From positions 124,001 through 188,000 of the forward strand of contig JAPLKI010000013.1 of NCBI GenBank assembly GCA_026388155.1: a stretch of 64,000 bases of DNA, read 5' to 3'. The translations under genes and the position numbers were made by a program. Origin of the DNA: Elusimicrobiota bacterium. Its GTDB lineage: Bacteria; Elusimicrobiota; Elusimicrobia; Elusimicrobiales; UBA9959. The notes beneath the pieces were generated by a model. The model was not told where the DNA came from and did not search any database. It worked only from the letters and a program-made list of their open reading frames with translations. Positions 24,556 to 32,872 of this stretch are shown here, in pieces. Within the stretch, counting starts at the first letter, position 1. Every line of letters begins with the position of its first letter.

Positions 24556-24584
24556 TTGACATGGCAAGACCCCGAGGCTATACT
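24556..24584 (+). promoter_or_regulatory. Predicted sigma70 promoter of alpha/beta hydrolase gene
   Basis: TTGACA (24556-24561), 17 bases and TATACT (24579-24584) are close to consensus. Transcription should start near 24591, which rules out the in-frame start at 24549. Confidence 0.78.
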
Positions 24585-24653
24585 ACATATAGAACAATTT
24601 CCGCAAAGCTTTTTTGCCCAATGGCTGTTACACCGAAGAGGCTGCTATATATT

Positions 24654-25754
24654 ATGAACAACTTACATAAAGCCGTTGCGGCAGTAATTCTTTCGGCCAT
24701 ACTGACGGTCTGCGCGTCGCTTTCCAAAGCCGCCCCGGAAGACGAAGACGGGGGGCCGGACCTTACCGCCCAGAAAAACGAAAATGGGGGGGTAGACCTT
24801 ACCGCCAAGCCGGTCATCCTTACCGTCGACGGCCTGAATTTCAGAACTTTCGGCTGCGGCAAGGAGATCTATGAGGGGCGGTCGCAGATCAGCATACCGG
24901 CCGCCTATACGCTGCGCGATCTTAACAGGGATACCTGCAAAGTAGTGGATATGGTGGCGGGATTTCTGTTCAGGGACAGGGATGCCAATGAGACCGAATA
25001 CCTTTATAAAGACCTTAAAAAGATATGCGGCGCCGGCGCCTGCGGCGAATTCTTTGGCAGCGGTTTCTATTGGAACGGGGATGAGAGACAATCCCGTCCG
25101 GTGGTTGATGACCTCAAGAAAGATATAAAACTGGCCGCCGCCTATGCTTCGTCCAAAAAAAGGCCTTTAATAATGGTCGTGCACAGCTGGGGATGTATGC
25201 TGACCGTAGAGGCTCTGGGGGAAATAGAGAGTGAAGGCGGGGGCGTGCAGGTCGCCAAGCTGGTCACCCTCGGAAATCCTATAGGCGGGTTCAACCTTAG
25301 CCATCCGTTCGGGGGGCTTAAGTACAAGGCCGCCGTCCGCGCGCTTATCACAGACCAGAATTTTTTTATGGAACCTCACATGCTGCGATCGGTGGGAAAA
25401 TGGGTCAATTACTGGGCCAGCAGGGATTGGGTTTCATCAGAGCTGCATATTCACGACCAGGATATAAAAAATATCCAGATAGACGCGGATCCCAAATACA
25501 ATGAGGCGGCGGAGGTTGTCCGCCATATGATTTCAGGATACCTGAATTTGGACCTGCAGGGGCCGGAACAGCAGGAAAAGCTGGAAGAAGCTAAAGCCGA
25601 CATCGAGAAGATAGGCTTTGGCCCGGGCCCTACCGGCGTGTGGCACAGCATTTACATGGAAGGAGGGGGGAAAATTAGCCTCCCAAGCATTTCGCAGACG
25701 CCGCTGGATGTGGGGACATATCCCATGATGGAAAAAGAACTCAGTTCCATCTGA
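24654..25754 (+). CDS. Secreted alpha/beta-hydrolase (lipase-like)
   Basis: This is a 366-residue protein. The start at 24654 gives a signal peptide (MNNLHKAVAAVILSAILTVCAS); an ATG at 24620 is also downstream of the promoter and possible. A short acidic linker contains a duplicated GG.DLTA element. The hydrolase core has the nucleophile elbow VVHSWGCML (Ser), preceded by a strand with VILTVDGLNF and followed by LVTLGNPIGG, as in lipases and PGAP1-like esterases. The late HIHD segment may hold the catalytic His. Cysteines at FGCGKE, KICGAGACG may form disulfides. It is monocistronic with tandem terminators; substrate unknown. Confidence 0.75.
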   Translation: MNNLHKAVAAVILSAILTVCASLSKAAPEDEDGGPDLTAQKNENGGVDLTAKPVILTVDGLNFRTFGCGKEIYEGRSQISIPAAYTLRDLNRDTCKVVDMVAGFLFRDRDANETEYLYKDLKKICGAGACGEFFGSGFYWNGDERQSRPVVDDLKKDIKLAAAYASSKKRPLIMVVHSWGCMLTVEALGEIESEGGGVQVAKLVTLGNPIGGFNLSHPFGGLKYKAAVRALITDQNFFMEPHMLRSVGKWVNYWASRDWVSSELHIHDQDIKNIQIDADPKYNEAAEVVRHMISGYLNLDLQGPEQQEKLEEAKADIEKIGFGPGPTGVWHSIYMEGGGKISLPSISQTPLDVGTYPMMEKELSSI

Positions 25755-25757
25755 CGG

Positions 25758-25796
25758 AAAAAATCCCCCGGGCTTTAAAACCCGGGGGATTTTTTT
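25758..25796 (+). terminator. Rho-independent terminator
   Basis: The stem ATCCCCCGGG/CCCGGGGGAT is followed by T6. It is the first of two tandem terminators after the hydrolase gene. Confidence 0.92.
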
Positions 25797-25813
25797 AGCT
25801 GCGGAATGCTTTT

Positions 25814-25839
25814 GCCGGGAATCGTTCCCGGCTTTTTTT
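25814..25839 (+). terminator. Second tandem terminator
   Basis: GCCGGGAA/TTCCCGGC with a TCG loop is followed by T7. It backs up the preceding terminator and shields the convergent gene. Confidence 0.88.
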
Positions 25840-25903
25840 ATTAGCGCGTATTTCCGCCGTCGCGGCAGATAAAAGGATTTATCGGCCGGGGGCGGAAAGG
25901 CTT

Positions 25904-26803
25904 TTAAGGCTTAACAGGGCCGCTGTTCTTAATAAACTCGTCCACGGCTTTGGCTATGGCCTGTATCAGAGGCTTGCCCTGCGGGCCGGGCAGCTGCGTG
26001 TAAACCACCAGCACGTATTCACGGCCCGGGGCCTTTACTATGGCGGCGTCGTTCCTGGCGGCGTCGAGTTCTCCGGTCTTGCCGGCATAAGAGGCTTCCT
26101 GCGGCAGTGCGGCGGCTATCAGCTCCCTGTCAAGCTGGCCCGAAAGCGTCGCGTACATGGCGTCCGAGGCTTCCGGACTGACCAGTTTTCTGCCGGCAAC
26201 CAGCATCAGCAGTGTCGCGGCGTCGTGCGCCGGCATCTGGTTATAGCCTGTGGCTTCAGGGTCGCGCACGGTTATGTCGCTGGAAAGTTTATGGCGCACA
26301 TAAGTGGAAGTAAGGCCTGCGCTTTGTACAAAAACCGTCACCTTTTTTCTGTCGAGAAAATCTATCAGCGTGTTGGCGGCGACGTTGTCGCTGCGGCGTA
26401 TCATAACCTCGGTCAGTTTAGCCAGCGTCCAGGTCTCGCCTACGAGTATCGGCGGATCGGAGTCGGGTATGCCGTCCGCATTCGGGTCCCAGGTGCCGGT
26501 CCAGTTGTTCGTTGTTATCGTTATCTTCGAGTTCAGGGACACGCCGCCGCTCACGGCGTTGTAGACACCGGCCAGCAGATTCAGCTTTATCACGCTGGCC
26601 GCGGGCTGCACTTCGGCGTCGCGCCAGCCGCCGCGTTCGGGAGAGGACGGGTTGCTCAGGTCTATTATGGAGATGCAGGCCGTGGAGAGATCAAGCTTGC
26701 CTGACAGGTCTTTAAGGAAAGCGTTCATTCCGGCGCTGTCCGCCGCGCAGGCCGGGCTTAAGCCTATTGCTGAGATAAAAACGGCTGATAAGGTTTTTTT
26801 CAT
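25904..26803 (-). CDS. Class A beta-lactamase-like serine hydrolase (secreted)
   Basis: This is a 299-residue protein with a signal peptide (MKKTLSAVFISAIGLSPACA). All three signature motifs of class A serine beta-lactamases are present: S70-V-I-K73, S138-D-N140 and K242-T-G244. A glutamate in VRDPEATGYNQ could serve as the omega-loop general base. An insertion WTGTWDPNADGIPDSDPP between the first and second motifs is unusual. It may be a true beta-lactamase or a related D-Ala peptidase or esterase. It has no regulator or resistance gene beside it. A second, membrane-anchored relative lies at 44292. Confidence 0.82.
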   Translation of the reverse strand: MKKTLSAVFISAIGLSPACAADSAGMNAFLKDLSGKLDLSTACISIIDLSNPSSPERGGWRDAEVQPAASVIKLNLLAGVYNAVSGGVSLNSKITITTNNWTGTWDPNADGIPDSDPPILVGETWTLAKLTEVMIRRSDNVAANTLIDFLDRKKVTVFVQSAGLTSTYVRHKLSSDITVRDPEATGYNQMPAHDAATLLMLVAGRKLVSPEASDAMYATLSGQLDRELIAAALPQEASYAGKTGELDAARNDAAIVKAPGREYVLVVYTQLPGPQGKPLIQAIAKAVDEFIKNSGPVKP

Positions 26804-26945
26804 TTATGTTCTTATTTGATCTTAAGCACCGGATACTTTAGTCGGGCTTGAGCCTGCGGCGCGGCACGAAAAATCGGCCCTGAGGATTTTCTTATAACGA
26901 CAAAATTATACTAACTTTATGCGCCCGCAAGCCTGACGGTTGAGG

Positions 26946-26980
26946 GCCGGCTAAGAATTAGCCGGCGGGCAGATTTTTTT
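26946..26980 (+). terminator. Terminator-like hairpin upstream of the kinase gene
   Basis: A perfect GCCGGCTAA-GAA-TTAGCCGGC stem-loop (26946-26966) is followed after seven bases by T7. It sits in the divergent region between the beta-lactamase-like gene and the kinase. It could attenuate kinase transcription or be a transcript end. Confidence 0.45.
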
Positions 26981-27035
26981 GTAGACTTAACTGTACAGGC
27001 TGTGTCTTCACACTGTTTGTAGCCTGAAAATAATC

Positions 27036-28367
27036 ATGAAGACAGAAAGCAGCCGCAAAAATGTAAAAAAAACCGGTCTTGGTAAGACGGCGTCTTCCAT
27101 ACTGCCGCCCGAGCAGGCTATACATGCGCTGCGGCAGGAAGTTCCTAAAAACGAAATAATACACGCCCTGCGCGAAAGGGTCAAGGAACTTACCGCGCTT
27201 CACTCCGCCGTCTGCATACTGCAGGACGACAGGCTTGAACCGGCTCAGGTGCTGGGCCGCGTGGTAAAACTCATTCCTCCCGCCTGGCAGTACCCCGAAA
27301 TAACCGCCGGCCGCATTGCGGTGGGCGAATGTTCGGCGCGTACAGCCGGCTTCAGGCGCACGCGCTGGCGCCAGTCCTGCGATTTTAAGATAAGCGGCGG
27401 CATGTCCGGCAGGATAGAGGTGTTTTACTTTAAGAAGATGCCGCCGGAAGCGGAAGGCCCGTTTCTCGCCGAAGAACGGAACCTTATAAACTCGCTCGCC
27501 GACATGCTCAGGACATATTTTGAACGCCGTACGGCGTCCCAGGCGCTGATAAGCGCCCACAGGAACCTTGAAAAACGCGTCCGCGAGAGAACAGCGGACC
27601 TTGAAAAGCTTAACTCCGCCCTGAAAGCCGAGGTGGCGGAACGCGAAAGGCGCCAGAAAGAGATACTTTCCTACCAGGAAAAACTGCGGCGGCTTTCTTC
27701 GGAACTTATACTTACCGAGGAGCGGGAACGCCATGAAATAGCCACGGATCTGCACGATATTATAGGCCAGACGCTGGCCATGGCAAAAATGAAAGCGGGT
27801 GCGCTGCATGCTCACTGCGCTGCGCCTGAAGCGGCGCGTGAACTGAAGAAACTGTCCGGTTTCATTGAGGAAGCTATTTTCGGGACCAGAAATCTCACCT
27901 TCCAGCTGGCTTCCCCGATACTTTATGAACTGGGACTTGAAAGCGCGCTTGAGCGTTTGGCCGAAGATACCCGCCGCCGCCACGGCATGGCGGTGGACTT
28001 TCAGGATGACGGAAAATCAAAACCCCTGCCCACGGAAACGCGGATAATGATATTCAAGGCCGCCCGCGAACTTCTGGTTAACGCCGTGAAACATTCCGGC
28101 GCCGGGGCCGTAAAAATGCGGGTGCGCCGCGCCCGCGGAAAAATAGTGGTGACGGTCGCCGATAACGGCAGGGGCTTTAATGTAGAAGCGCGCTCGGTTT
28201 ACGACGGGAAAAAGAGCGGGTTCGGGCTTTTCTCCATAAGGGAAAAGATGTCGCACCTGGGCGGCTCGTTCCTGGTGAACTCAAAATCCGGCGGCGGGAC
28301 GCTGGCCGTTATAACAGCGCCTCTAGGAAAGGATCAGAAACATGGAAAAAACAATACTTATCTGTGA
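27036..28367 (+). CDS. Cytoplasmic NarL-type sensor histidine kinase
   Basis: This 443-residue protein has no membrane segment. Residues ~45-165 form a GAF-like or novel sensor region containing two cysteines close together (VGECSARTAGF...RQSCDF). A coiled coil (~175-225) leads to the HisKA_3 dimerisation box with phospho-acceptor His240 (ERHEIATDLHDIIGQTL). A HATPase domain follows (AARELLVNAVKHSGA, VADNGRGF, GFGLFSIREKM). Its last 26 bases overlap the start of the LuxR-type regulator, so the two are translationally coupled. The ligand is unknown; the nearby ammonium transporter suggests a nitrogen-related signal. Confidence 0.92.
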   Translation: MKTESSRKNVKKTGLGKTASSILPPEQAIHALRQEVPKNEIIHALRERVKELTALHSAVCILQDDRLEPAQVLGRVVKLIPPAWQYPEITAGRIAVGECSARTAGFRRTRWRQSCDFKISGGMSGRIEVFYFKKMPPEAEGPFLAEERNLINSLADMLRTYFERRTASQALISAHRNLEKRVRERTADLEKLNSALKAEVAERERRQKEILSYQEKLRRLSSELILTEERERHEIATDLHDIIGQTLAMAKMKAGALHAHCAAPEAARELKKLSGFIEEAIFGTRNLTFQLASPILYELGLESALERLAEDTRRRHGMAVDFQDDGKSKPLPTETRIMIFKAARELLVNAVKHSGAGAVKMRVRRARGKIVVTVADNGRGFNVEARSVYDGKKSGFGLFSIREKMSHLGGSFLVNSKSGGGTLAVITAPLGKDQKHGKNNTYL

Positions 28368-28989
28368 CGACCATAAAATATTCCGCGAGGGTCTGCGGGC
28401 GCTTCTTGAAAAGCAGCCCGGCATAAAAGTGGCGGGCGAGGCCCGCGACGGGCTTGAAGCCGTGCACCTGTGCAGGGAACTGTCGCCCGACATAGTTATA
28501 ATGGATATTTCCATGCCGGGCCTTAACGGGATAGAGGCCGCCCGCAAAATAGCGAAAGCAAAAAAAACAGCGCGCGTAATAGCCCTTTCCATGCACAACG
28601 ACAGAAAATATGTCACTGAAATATTCAAGGCCGGGGCCCGCGCCTATCTGCTGAAGGATTCGGCTTTTGAAGAACTGCTGGACGCCATAAAAGCCGTTTC
28701 ATGCGGCCGCGTTTTTTTGAGCGCCGGTATAACCAGCCTGGTGCTCAGTGATTACATAAAAAACCCGGCGAAAAATTCCCAAAGCGCTTTCACCCTGCTT
28801 TCGGCCAGGGAGCGGGAAGTGCTGCAGCTTTTTGCGGAAGGCCTGAGCACCAAGGAAATTTCCGCCAAACTGGGAGTAAGCGTCAAAACCGTGGAAACCC
28901 ACCGCAAGAGGATAATGGAAAAGCTTAATATCAAAAACATAGCCGGCCTTACCAAGTACGCCGTGAAGGAAGGCCTTGTAAGTCTGTAA
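28342..28989 (+). CDS. NarL/FixJ-family response regulator
   Basis: This is a 215-residue regulator. The receiver has D9/D10, phospho-acceptor Asp55 (IVIMDISMPG) and Lys in YLLKDS. The C-terminal LuxR-type HTH (~150-210: LSAREREVLQLFAEGLSTKEI, SVKTVETHRKRIMEKL, in parts) is canonical. It overlaps the upstream kinase and is its partner. A 17-bp palindrome (29014-29030) lies between this gene and amtB and is a candidate binding site for it. Confidence 0.95.
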   Translation: MEKTILICDDHKIFREGLRALLEKQPGIKVAGEARDGLEAVHLCRELSPDIVIMDISMPGLNGIEAARKIAKAKKTARVIALSMHNDRKYVTEIFKAGARAYLLKDSAFEELLDAIKAVSCGRVFLSAGITSLVLSDYIKNPAKNSQSAFTLLSAREREVLQLFAEGLSTKEISAKLGVSVKTVETHRKRIMEKLNIKNIAGLTKYAVKEGLVSL

Positions 28990-29013
28990 AACTAGGGTTT
29001 TTCTCCCACCCCA

Positions 29014-29058
29014 ATCAGGGAATCCCTGATATTCCCGGCGTTCCCGCATACATATAAT
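29014..29058 (+). promoter_or_regulatory. Palindromic operator candidate and -10 box upstream of amtB
   Basis: ATCAGGGA-A-TCCCTGAT is a perfect inverted repeat at 29014-29030. TATAAT follows at 29053-29058, so the palindrome overlaps the -35 zone, a normal position for an activator or repressor. The regulator encoded immediately upstream is the obvious candidate. Confidence 0.6.
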
Positions 29059-29122
29059 TTCCCTAATATACGGACACAGGCGGCCGCCTGCGCGGACGCA
29101 TTCTATACGGAGGATTAAAAAT

Positions 29123-30334
29123 ATGTTCGATACCGGAAATACAGGGTTTATGCTGGTGGCGACCAGCCTTGTCATGTTAATGACGCCGGGCCTCGCTTTC
29201 TTCTACGGGGGACTTGTGGGCAGGAAGAACGTCCTGGCCATAATGATACAGAGTTTCGTTTCCATGGGCGTGACCACGGTCCTGTGGTACATCTGCGGGT
29301 TTTCTCTGTGCTTCTCCGGAGGGGAAGGCAAGCTTATCGGCGATCTGAACTACGCGTTCATGAACGGGATAACGCCTACCACCGCGTTCGCCGGGTCATC
29401 GAGCATTCCGCTGATAGTTTTCTTCGCCTATCAGATGATGTTCGCCCAGATAACCCCGGCGCTTTGCACGGGGGCCTTCACCAACCGGGTAAATTTCAAG
29501 GCGTATCTGATATTTCTCGTGGGCTGGCTGTTGTTCGTCTATTTCCCGCTCTGTCACATGGTCTGGGGCGGCGGTTTACTAGCCAAGCATGGTGTGCTTG
29601 ATTTTGCCGGCGGTATAGTGGTACACGCCTCCGCCGGCTTTGCGGCGCTCGCTTCGGTGTTTTTTGTCGGCAAGCGCAAGGTCGCCGACCCGTCCGCGCA
29701 CAGCATACCGCTGGTCGCTCTCGGCACCGGCCTTCTCTGGTTCGGCTGGTACGGTTTCAACGCCGGCAGCGAGTTGAAAGTCGATTCGGTCACCGCTCTG
29801 TCGTTCGTAAACACGGACGTGGCCGCCTCTTTCGCGGCTGTGACCTGGCTGATAATCGCCTGGATTATAGAAAAGAAGCCCAAGTTCGTCGGCCTCCTGA
29901 CGGGATCTATAGCGGGACTTGCCACCATAACCCCGGCCTCCGGCTACGTTACAACAACGTCGGCTGTGTTCATCGGCATCGCCTCCAGCATAGTCTGCTA
30001 CATAGCGGTCAACCTGAAAAACAAATTACACTGGGACGACGCGCTGGACGTCTGGGGCGTGCACGGCATGGGGGGCGTTCTGGGCGTTATCTGCCTGGGT
30101 ATATTTGCGACCAAAGCCGTTAACATTGCCGGCGCGGACGGACTGATGTACGGCGATACCAGGTTTTTCCTGAAGGAAACTATAGCGGTGGCAGGCGCCG
30201 CGATCTATGCCTTCCTGTTCACTTACTGTATGCTCTGGCTCATAAACCTCGTGACACCGGTCAGGACCTCGGAGAAGGAAGAAGAGGCCGGGATGGATGA
30301 GGCGCAGCACGGCGAAACTGCGTATCTCCAGTAA
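29123..30334 (+). CDS. amtB: Ammonium transporter (Amt/MEP/Rh family)
   Basis: This 403-residue protein has 11 membrane segments. It begins with the family signature FMLVATSLVMLMTPGLAFFYGGLVGRKN (in parts). The two pore histidines are in PLCHMVWGGG and WGVHGMGGVLG. The cytoplasmic tail ends DEAQHGETAY, the segment that contacts PII proteins in other Amt proteins. TACGGAGG is a strong ribosome site. No glnB/glnK follows, which is unusual because amtB and glnK are commonly paired. Instead a small barrel-like protein gene follows past a terminator hairpin, and a two-component pair precedes it. Confidence 0.96.
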   Translation: MFDTGNTGFMLVATSLVMLMTPGLAFFYGGLVGRKNVLAIMIQSFVSMGVTTVLWYICGFSLCFSGGEGKLIGDLNYAFMNGITPTTAFAGSSSIPLIVFFAYQMMFAQITPALCTGAFTNRVNFKAYLIFLVGWLLFVYFPLCHMVWGGGLLAKHGVLDFAGGIVVHASAGFAALASVFFVGKRKVADPSAHSIPLVALGTGLLWFGWYGFNAGSELKVDSVTALSFVNTDVAASFAAVTWLIIAWIIEKKPKFVGLLTGSIAGLATITPASGYVTTTSAVFIGIASSIVCYIAVNLKNKLHWDDALDVWGVHGMGGVLGVICLGIFATKAVNIAGADGLMYGDTRFFLKETIAVAGAAIYAFLFTYCMLWLINLVTPVRTSEKEEEAGMDEAQHGETAYLQ

Positions 30335-30346
30335 TAAAACATCAGA

Positions 30347-30376
30347 AAAACGGCTGTCCTGTGAGGCGGCCGTTTT
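30347..30376 (+). terminator. Rho-independent terminator after amtB
   Basis: The stem AAAACGGC/GCCGTTTT has a 14-base loop and ends in a T run. It may be partial, allowing read-through into the outer-membrane protein gene 28 bases on. Confidence 0.8.
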
Positions 30377-30403
30377 TTACGTCAAACGGAGTGAAATCTT
30401 TGT

Positions 30404-31141
30404 ATGAGAACATCCATTGCAGCGGTTATGACCGTTTTGGTTTGCATGGGCGCGGCATTTGCCACCCCTTCCACTCAGGTGTGGATACCCTCCACCGACA
30501 TACAGAAATACAAGACGGCGCACCTGAACATAGACAGTTATCTATCCGCTGGAAAAGAGAGCAACGGAACCAGAAAAGCGCCTTTAAGCATGATAGGCCC
30601 CACCGTGGGCTTTCTGTCTTATGAAAAGATCCAGGCTGAGGCCGGGTTCGACCTGATGTATCAGGGCGTTGCCAATGACAATTATCCGCTTTATCTGCAT
30701 GGCAAGGCGGGCACCCAGGAAAACGTGTGGTTCAAAGGTTCGCCCGCTTTCGCCTTAGGCGTGTACAACGCGGGCTTAAAGAGCGGCAAAACGAACCAGG
30801 ATATCCTCTACGCTATGGCCGCAAAGACCCTATCGGCCGCCGGGCGTTTCTCGGCCGGTTATTACAGGGGCAACAATACAGTGCTTGTGGATGAAAACGG
30901 TAAAAAGGCGGCCGACGGCCTGCTTTTATCCTGGGACAGGACTATAAGCGAGGTGTCGGACAAGCTTTGGGCGGCTGTTGATTATCAGGGCGGAGATTCC
31001 GCTTTGGGCGCGCTTAATTTTGGTGTTTTCTGGGCTTTCGCCCCGAATACCGGCGTTATTTTTGGTTACGATATTTATAATAATAAAAAAACAGCCGGCC
31101 GGAACACTTATACGGTGCAGGTGGATATAAACTTTCCCTGA
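30404..31141 (+). CDS. Outer-membrane beta-barrel-like protein
   Basis: This is a 245-residue protein with a signal peptide (MRTSIAAVMTVLVCMGAAFA). The mature part consists of alternating short amphipathic strands with Gly/Tyr turns (FSAGYYRGNNTVLVDENGKKAADGLLLSW, in parts). The C-terminal strand TYTVQVDINF-P ends close to an aromatic residue, as in BAM-inserted barrels. About 8-10 strands fit. No known family is recognised. An ACGGAG ribosome site precedes it. Its position after amtB suggests an outer-membrane channel for nitrogen compounds, an inference from context only. Confidence 0.65.
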   Translation: MRTSIAAVMTVLVCMGAAFATPSTQVWIPSTDIQKYKTAHLNIDSYLSAGKESNGTRKAPLSMIGPTVGFLSYEKIQAEAGFDLMYQGVANDNYPLYLHGKAGTQENVWFKGSPAFALGVYNAGLKSGKTNQDILYAMAAKTLSAAGRFSAGYYRGNNTVLVDENGKKAADGLLLSWDRTISEVSDKLWAAVDYQGGDSALGALNFGVFWAFAPNTGVIFGYDIYNNKKTAGRNTYTVQVDINFP

Positions 31142-31225
31142 ATAATGCCGTCCGGCAAAAACAGCCGGACGCAAGGCTCCCGTTTCCACATTACCGCTTA
31201 GTCAGCGGGAAAGTGCGGAGGAAAC

Positions 31226-31259
31226 CTCCGCCCTGAAGCTGTTTTTCCTCAGGGCGGAG
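31226..31259. other. Strong GC-rich hairpin, intergenic
   Basis: A perfect 11-bp stem CTCCGCCCTGA/TCAGGGCGGAG has a 12-base loop rich in T. It lies between convergent genes and probably acts as a transcription end or mRNA-stabilising structure, although no T tract follows. Confidence 0.6.
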
Positions 31260-31313
31260 TTGGTAGTTCGCATTAAGCGTAGCGGCCTTCTTGTTCCCGG
31301 CCGTGTTTTGCAC

Positions 31314-31745
31314 CTATTTTATCAGTTTGCTGTAGCTTCCTATTTCAAGCTGGGCAAGCTTGGAATCTCCAGGGGCGCGCAGCGCTATGCTGATATTTCC
31401 CTGCAGCGGAGCAAGAGCGGCATATTCCGCTTCGAGAGGGTTCAGCAGCAGCACAACAGTTCCCTTGCGGTGATCAACGCCGGCCACCTTCACGTTCTGC
31501 AGTATGGTGGCCGATATTTTTTCTTTTCTGTTATCTTTCATCTGCGCCTCGAACACGCTGATCACGTCCAGGTAGGCGCCCTTTTTCACCCAGGAGAGCT
31601 GGGCCTTGGGCAGTTCCATCACAAAACCGCGGTATCCCGCCACAAGGTCAGCCGCGCGGTACTTTCTCTCCGCGCGCATATGCCCCATAAAGCCCGCCGC
31701 CGCCAGAACCAGTGCCAACACAACCAGCACAGTCTTTGTTTTCAT
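31314..31745 (-). CDS. CpaB/RcpC-like membrane-anchored protein
   Basis: This is a 143-residue protein with an N-terminal hydrophobic segment (~5-20). The remainder matches the C-terminal half of the Flp pilus assembly protein CpaB/RcpC: WVKKGAYLDVISVFE, then SATILQNVKVAGV, then KGTVVLLLNPLEAEYAALAPLQGNISIALRAPGD (in parts). The N-terminal SAF domain of full CpaB is reduced or missing, making it about half the usual length. It overlaps the anti-sigma gene by four bases and is the third member of that operon. No other tad/flp genes are in the window, so it may have been repurposed as an envelope-stress effector. Confidence 0.75.
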   Translation of the reverse strand: MKTKTVLVVLALVLAAAGFMGHMRAERKYRAADLVAGYRGFVMELPKAQLSWVKKGAYLDVISVFEAQMKDNRKEKISATILQNVKVAGVDHRKGTVVLLLNPLEAEYAALAPLQGNISIALRAPGDSKLAQLEIGSYSKLIK

Positions 31746-32221
31746 AACGCCTCCTTATTCTTCGCTTTTTCATAGGGAGGAAATTCATCCCTCCCGCTTA
31801 ACCTGTAATAAAATTCAGAAGCCCGCGCCCCGGAGTCCGGAACGCTGTAGGAAGCATCCGTAAGCGGCGGGGTGATGGCGGAGCCTGCCGCCGTAACGGC
31901 GACCCGATGGGCAGGAACAGCCATTATAATAAAGACCGCCAATCCGGCGGCAAGCAGCGCTGAAGCGAAGGCCATTTTCTTCTCCCGCACCCTGCCGCGG
32001 ACAGCGGCCGAGACAACCGCGCCGGCGAATGCCGGGCCGGCCGAAAGCAGAGGCGCGCCGGCGGCGGCAAGTGCCGAACGCTCCTCAAGGAGCGCCAGCC
32101 GCAGGGCCGCGCATTCCCGGCAGCCGGCAAGATGGCGTTCCGCGGCCAGGGCCCTTTGCGCGGAAAGTTCCCCCAGCACAAGGGACATAATTTCCCGTTT
32201 CATTTCAGCGCCGCAGTTCAT
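31742..32221 (-). CDS. Anti-sigma factor with zinc-finger (zf-HC2-like) domain
   Basis: This is a 159-residue protein. The N-terminal anti-sigma zinc motif HxxxCxxC is seen as ERHLAGCRECAAL (~29-40), with an upstream Cys/His contribution likely from MNCGAEMKRE. One transmembrane helix (~83-101) places the C-terminal third outside the cytoplasm. It overlaps the sigma gene upstream and the CpaB-like gene downstream by four bases each (ATGA). By family analogy it binds and holds the ECF sigma factor at the membrane until an envelope signal releases it. Confidence 0.87.
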   Translation of the reverse strand: MNCGAEMKREIMSLVLGELSAQRALAAERHLAGCRECAALRLALLEERSALAAAGAPLLSAGPAFAGAVVSAAVRGRVREKKMAFASALLAAGLAVFIIMAVPAHRVAVTAAGSAITPPLTDASYSVPDSGARASEFYYRLSGRDEFPPYEKAKNKEAL

Positions 32222-32814
32222 ATATCCTCCGATAAATATTCAAGAAGCAGGGCATGGGCGTTATGCAGCCTTGAACGCACCGTGCCCACGGGGATGCCGG
32301 TCACAGAGGCTATTTGATCGTATGACAGAACCTCCCACTCCCTGAGAAGCAGCACGGTTTTAAGTTTATCCGGCAGCTTTTCCACCGCCGCGCGTACCGC
32401 CGCCCCGCGTTCCCCCGCTTCCAGCCGCTCCAGAATTCCCGGAACGGCGTCCGGTATATTCTCAAATTCCTCATTGCCGAAAAGCAGTCCGACACTTTCG
32501 GTTTTTTTCGCCAGATAATGCCGAAAATAGGTCATGCCGACATTGCGCGCCAATGAAAAAAGCCAGGTGCTGAAAAGCGACTCTCTCCTGTAAGAGGCCG
32601 CGCTTTTCCAGACCGCGAGGAATACCTCCTGCGTCATATCAAGGGCCTCTTCGCGCGGCAGTGAAAAATGCCAGGACATGAAGCTTAACACCTTGTCCTT
32701 ATAACGCTCTACCAGCTCCCCCAGCGCGGAGGCGTCGCCTGCGCCTGCGGCCTTTATAAGATCCTCGTCAGCTGCCGTCCCATTTATGAGTTTGTCGTCC
32801 AAGACATTTTCCAT
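32218..32814 (-). CDS. ECF-type RNA polymerase sigma factor
   Basis: This is a 198-residue sigma70-family protein. Region 2 (~22-92) includes LGELVERYKDKVLSFM and the DMTQEVFLAVWKSA motif with the RESLFSTWLFSLARN promoter-melting segment. Region 4 (~130-190) ends with the helix-turn-helix YDQIASVTGIPVGTVRSRLHNA. There is no region 1 or 3, so it is ECF type. Its stop overlaps the start of its anti-sigma factor. A possible ECF promoter lies just upstream, suggesting autoregulation. Confidence 0.94.
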   Translation of the reverse strand: MENVLDDKLINGTAADEDLIKAAGAGDASALGELVERYKDKVLSFMSWHFSLPREEALDMTQEVFLAVWKSAASYRRESLFSTWLFSLARNVGMTYFRHYLAKKTESVGLLFGNEEFENIPDAVPGILERLEAGERGAAVRAAVEKLPDKLKTVLLLREWEVLSYDQIASVTGIPVGTVRSRLHNAHALLLEYLSEDI

Positions 32815-32835
32815 AAAGCGGTCTGCCCTCGTTAA

Positions 32836-32863
32836 TTAGTAGCGCGGCGAAGCTGAAAAGTTC
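32836..32863 (-). promoter_or_regulatory. Candidate ECF-type autoregulated promoter
   Basis: On the minus strand GAACTT (32863-32858) is followed after 16 bases by TACTAA (32841-32836), about 20 bases before the sigma-factor ATG. The GAACTT -35 is the typical core recognised by many ECF sigma factors. Confidence 0.45.
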
Positions 32864-32872
32864 ACTTTGTAA

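Noticed and set aside
25904-26803. Calling this an antibiotic-resistance gene
   Set aside because: The motifs fit class A enzymes, but an atypical insertion and lack of resistance context make the activity uncertain; I keep it as beta-lactamase-like.
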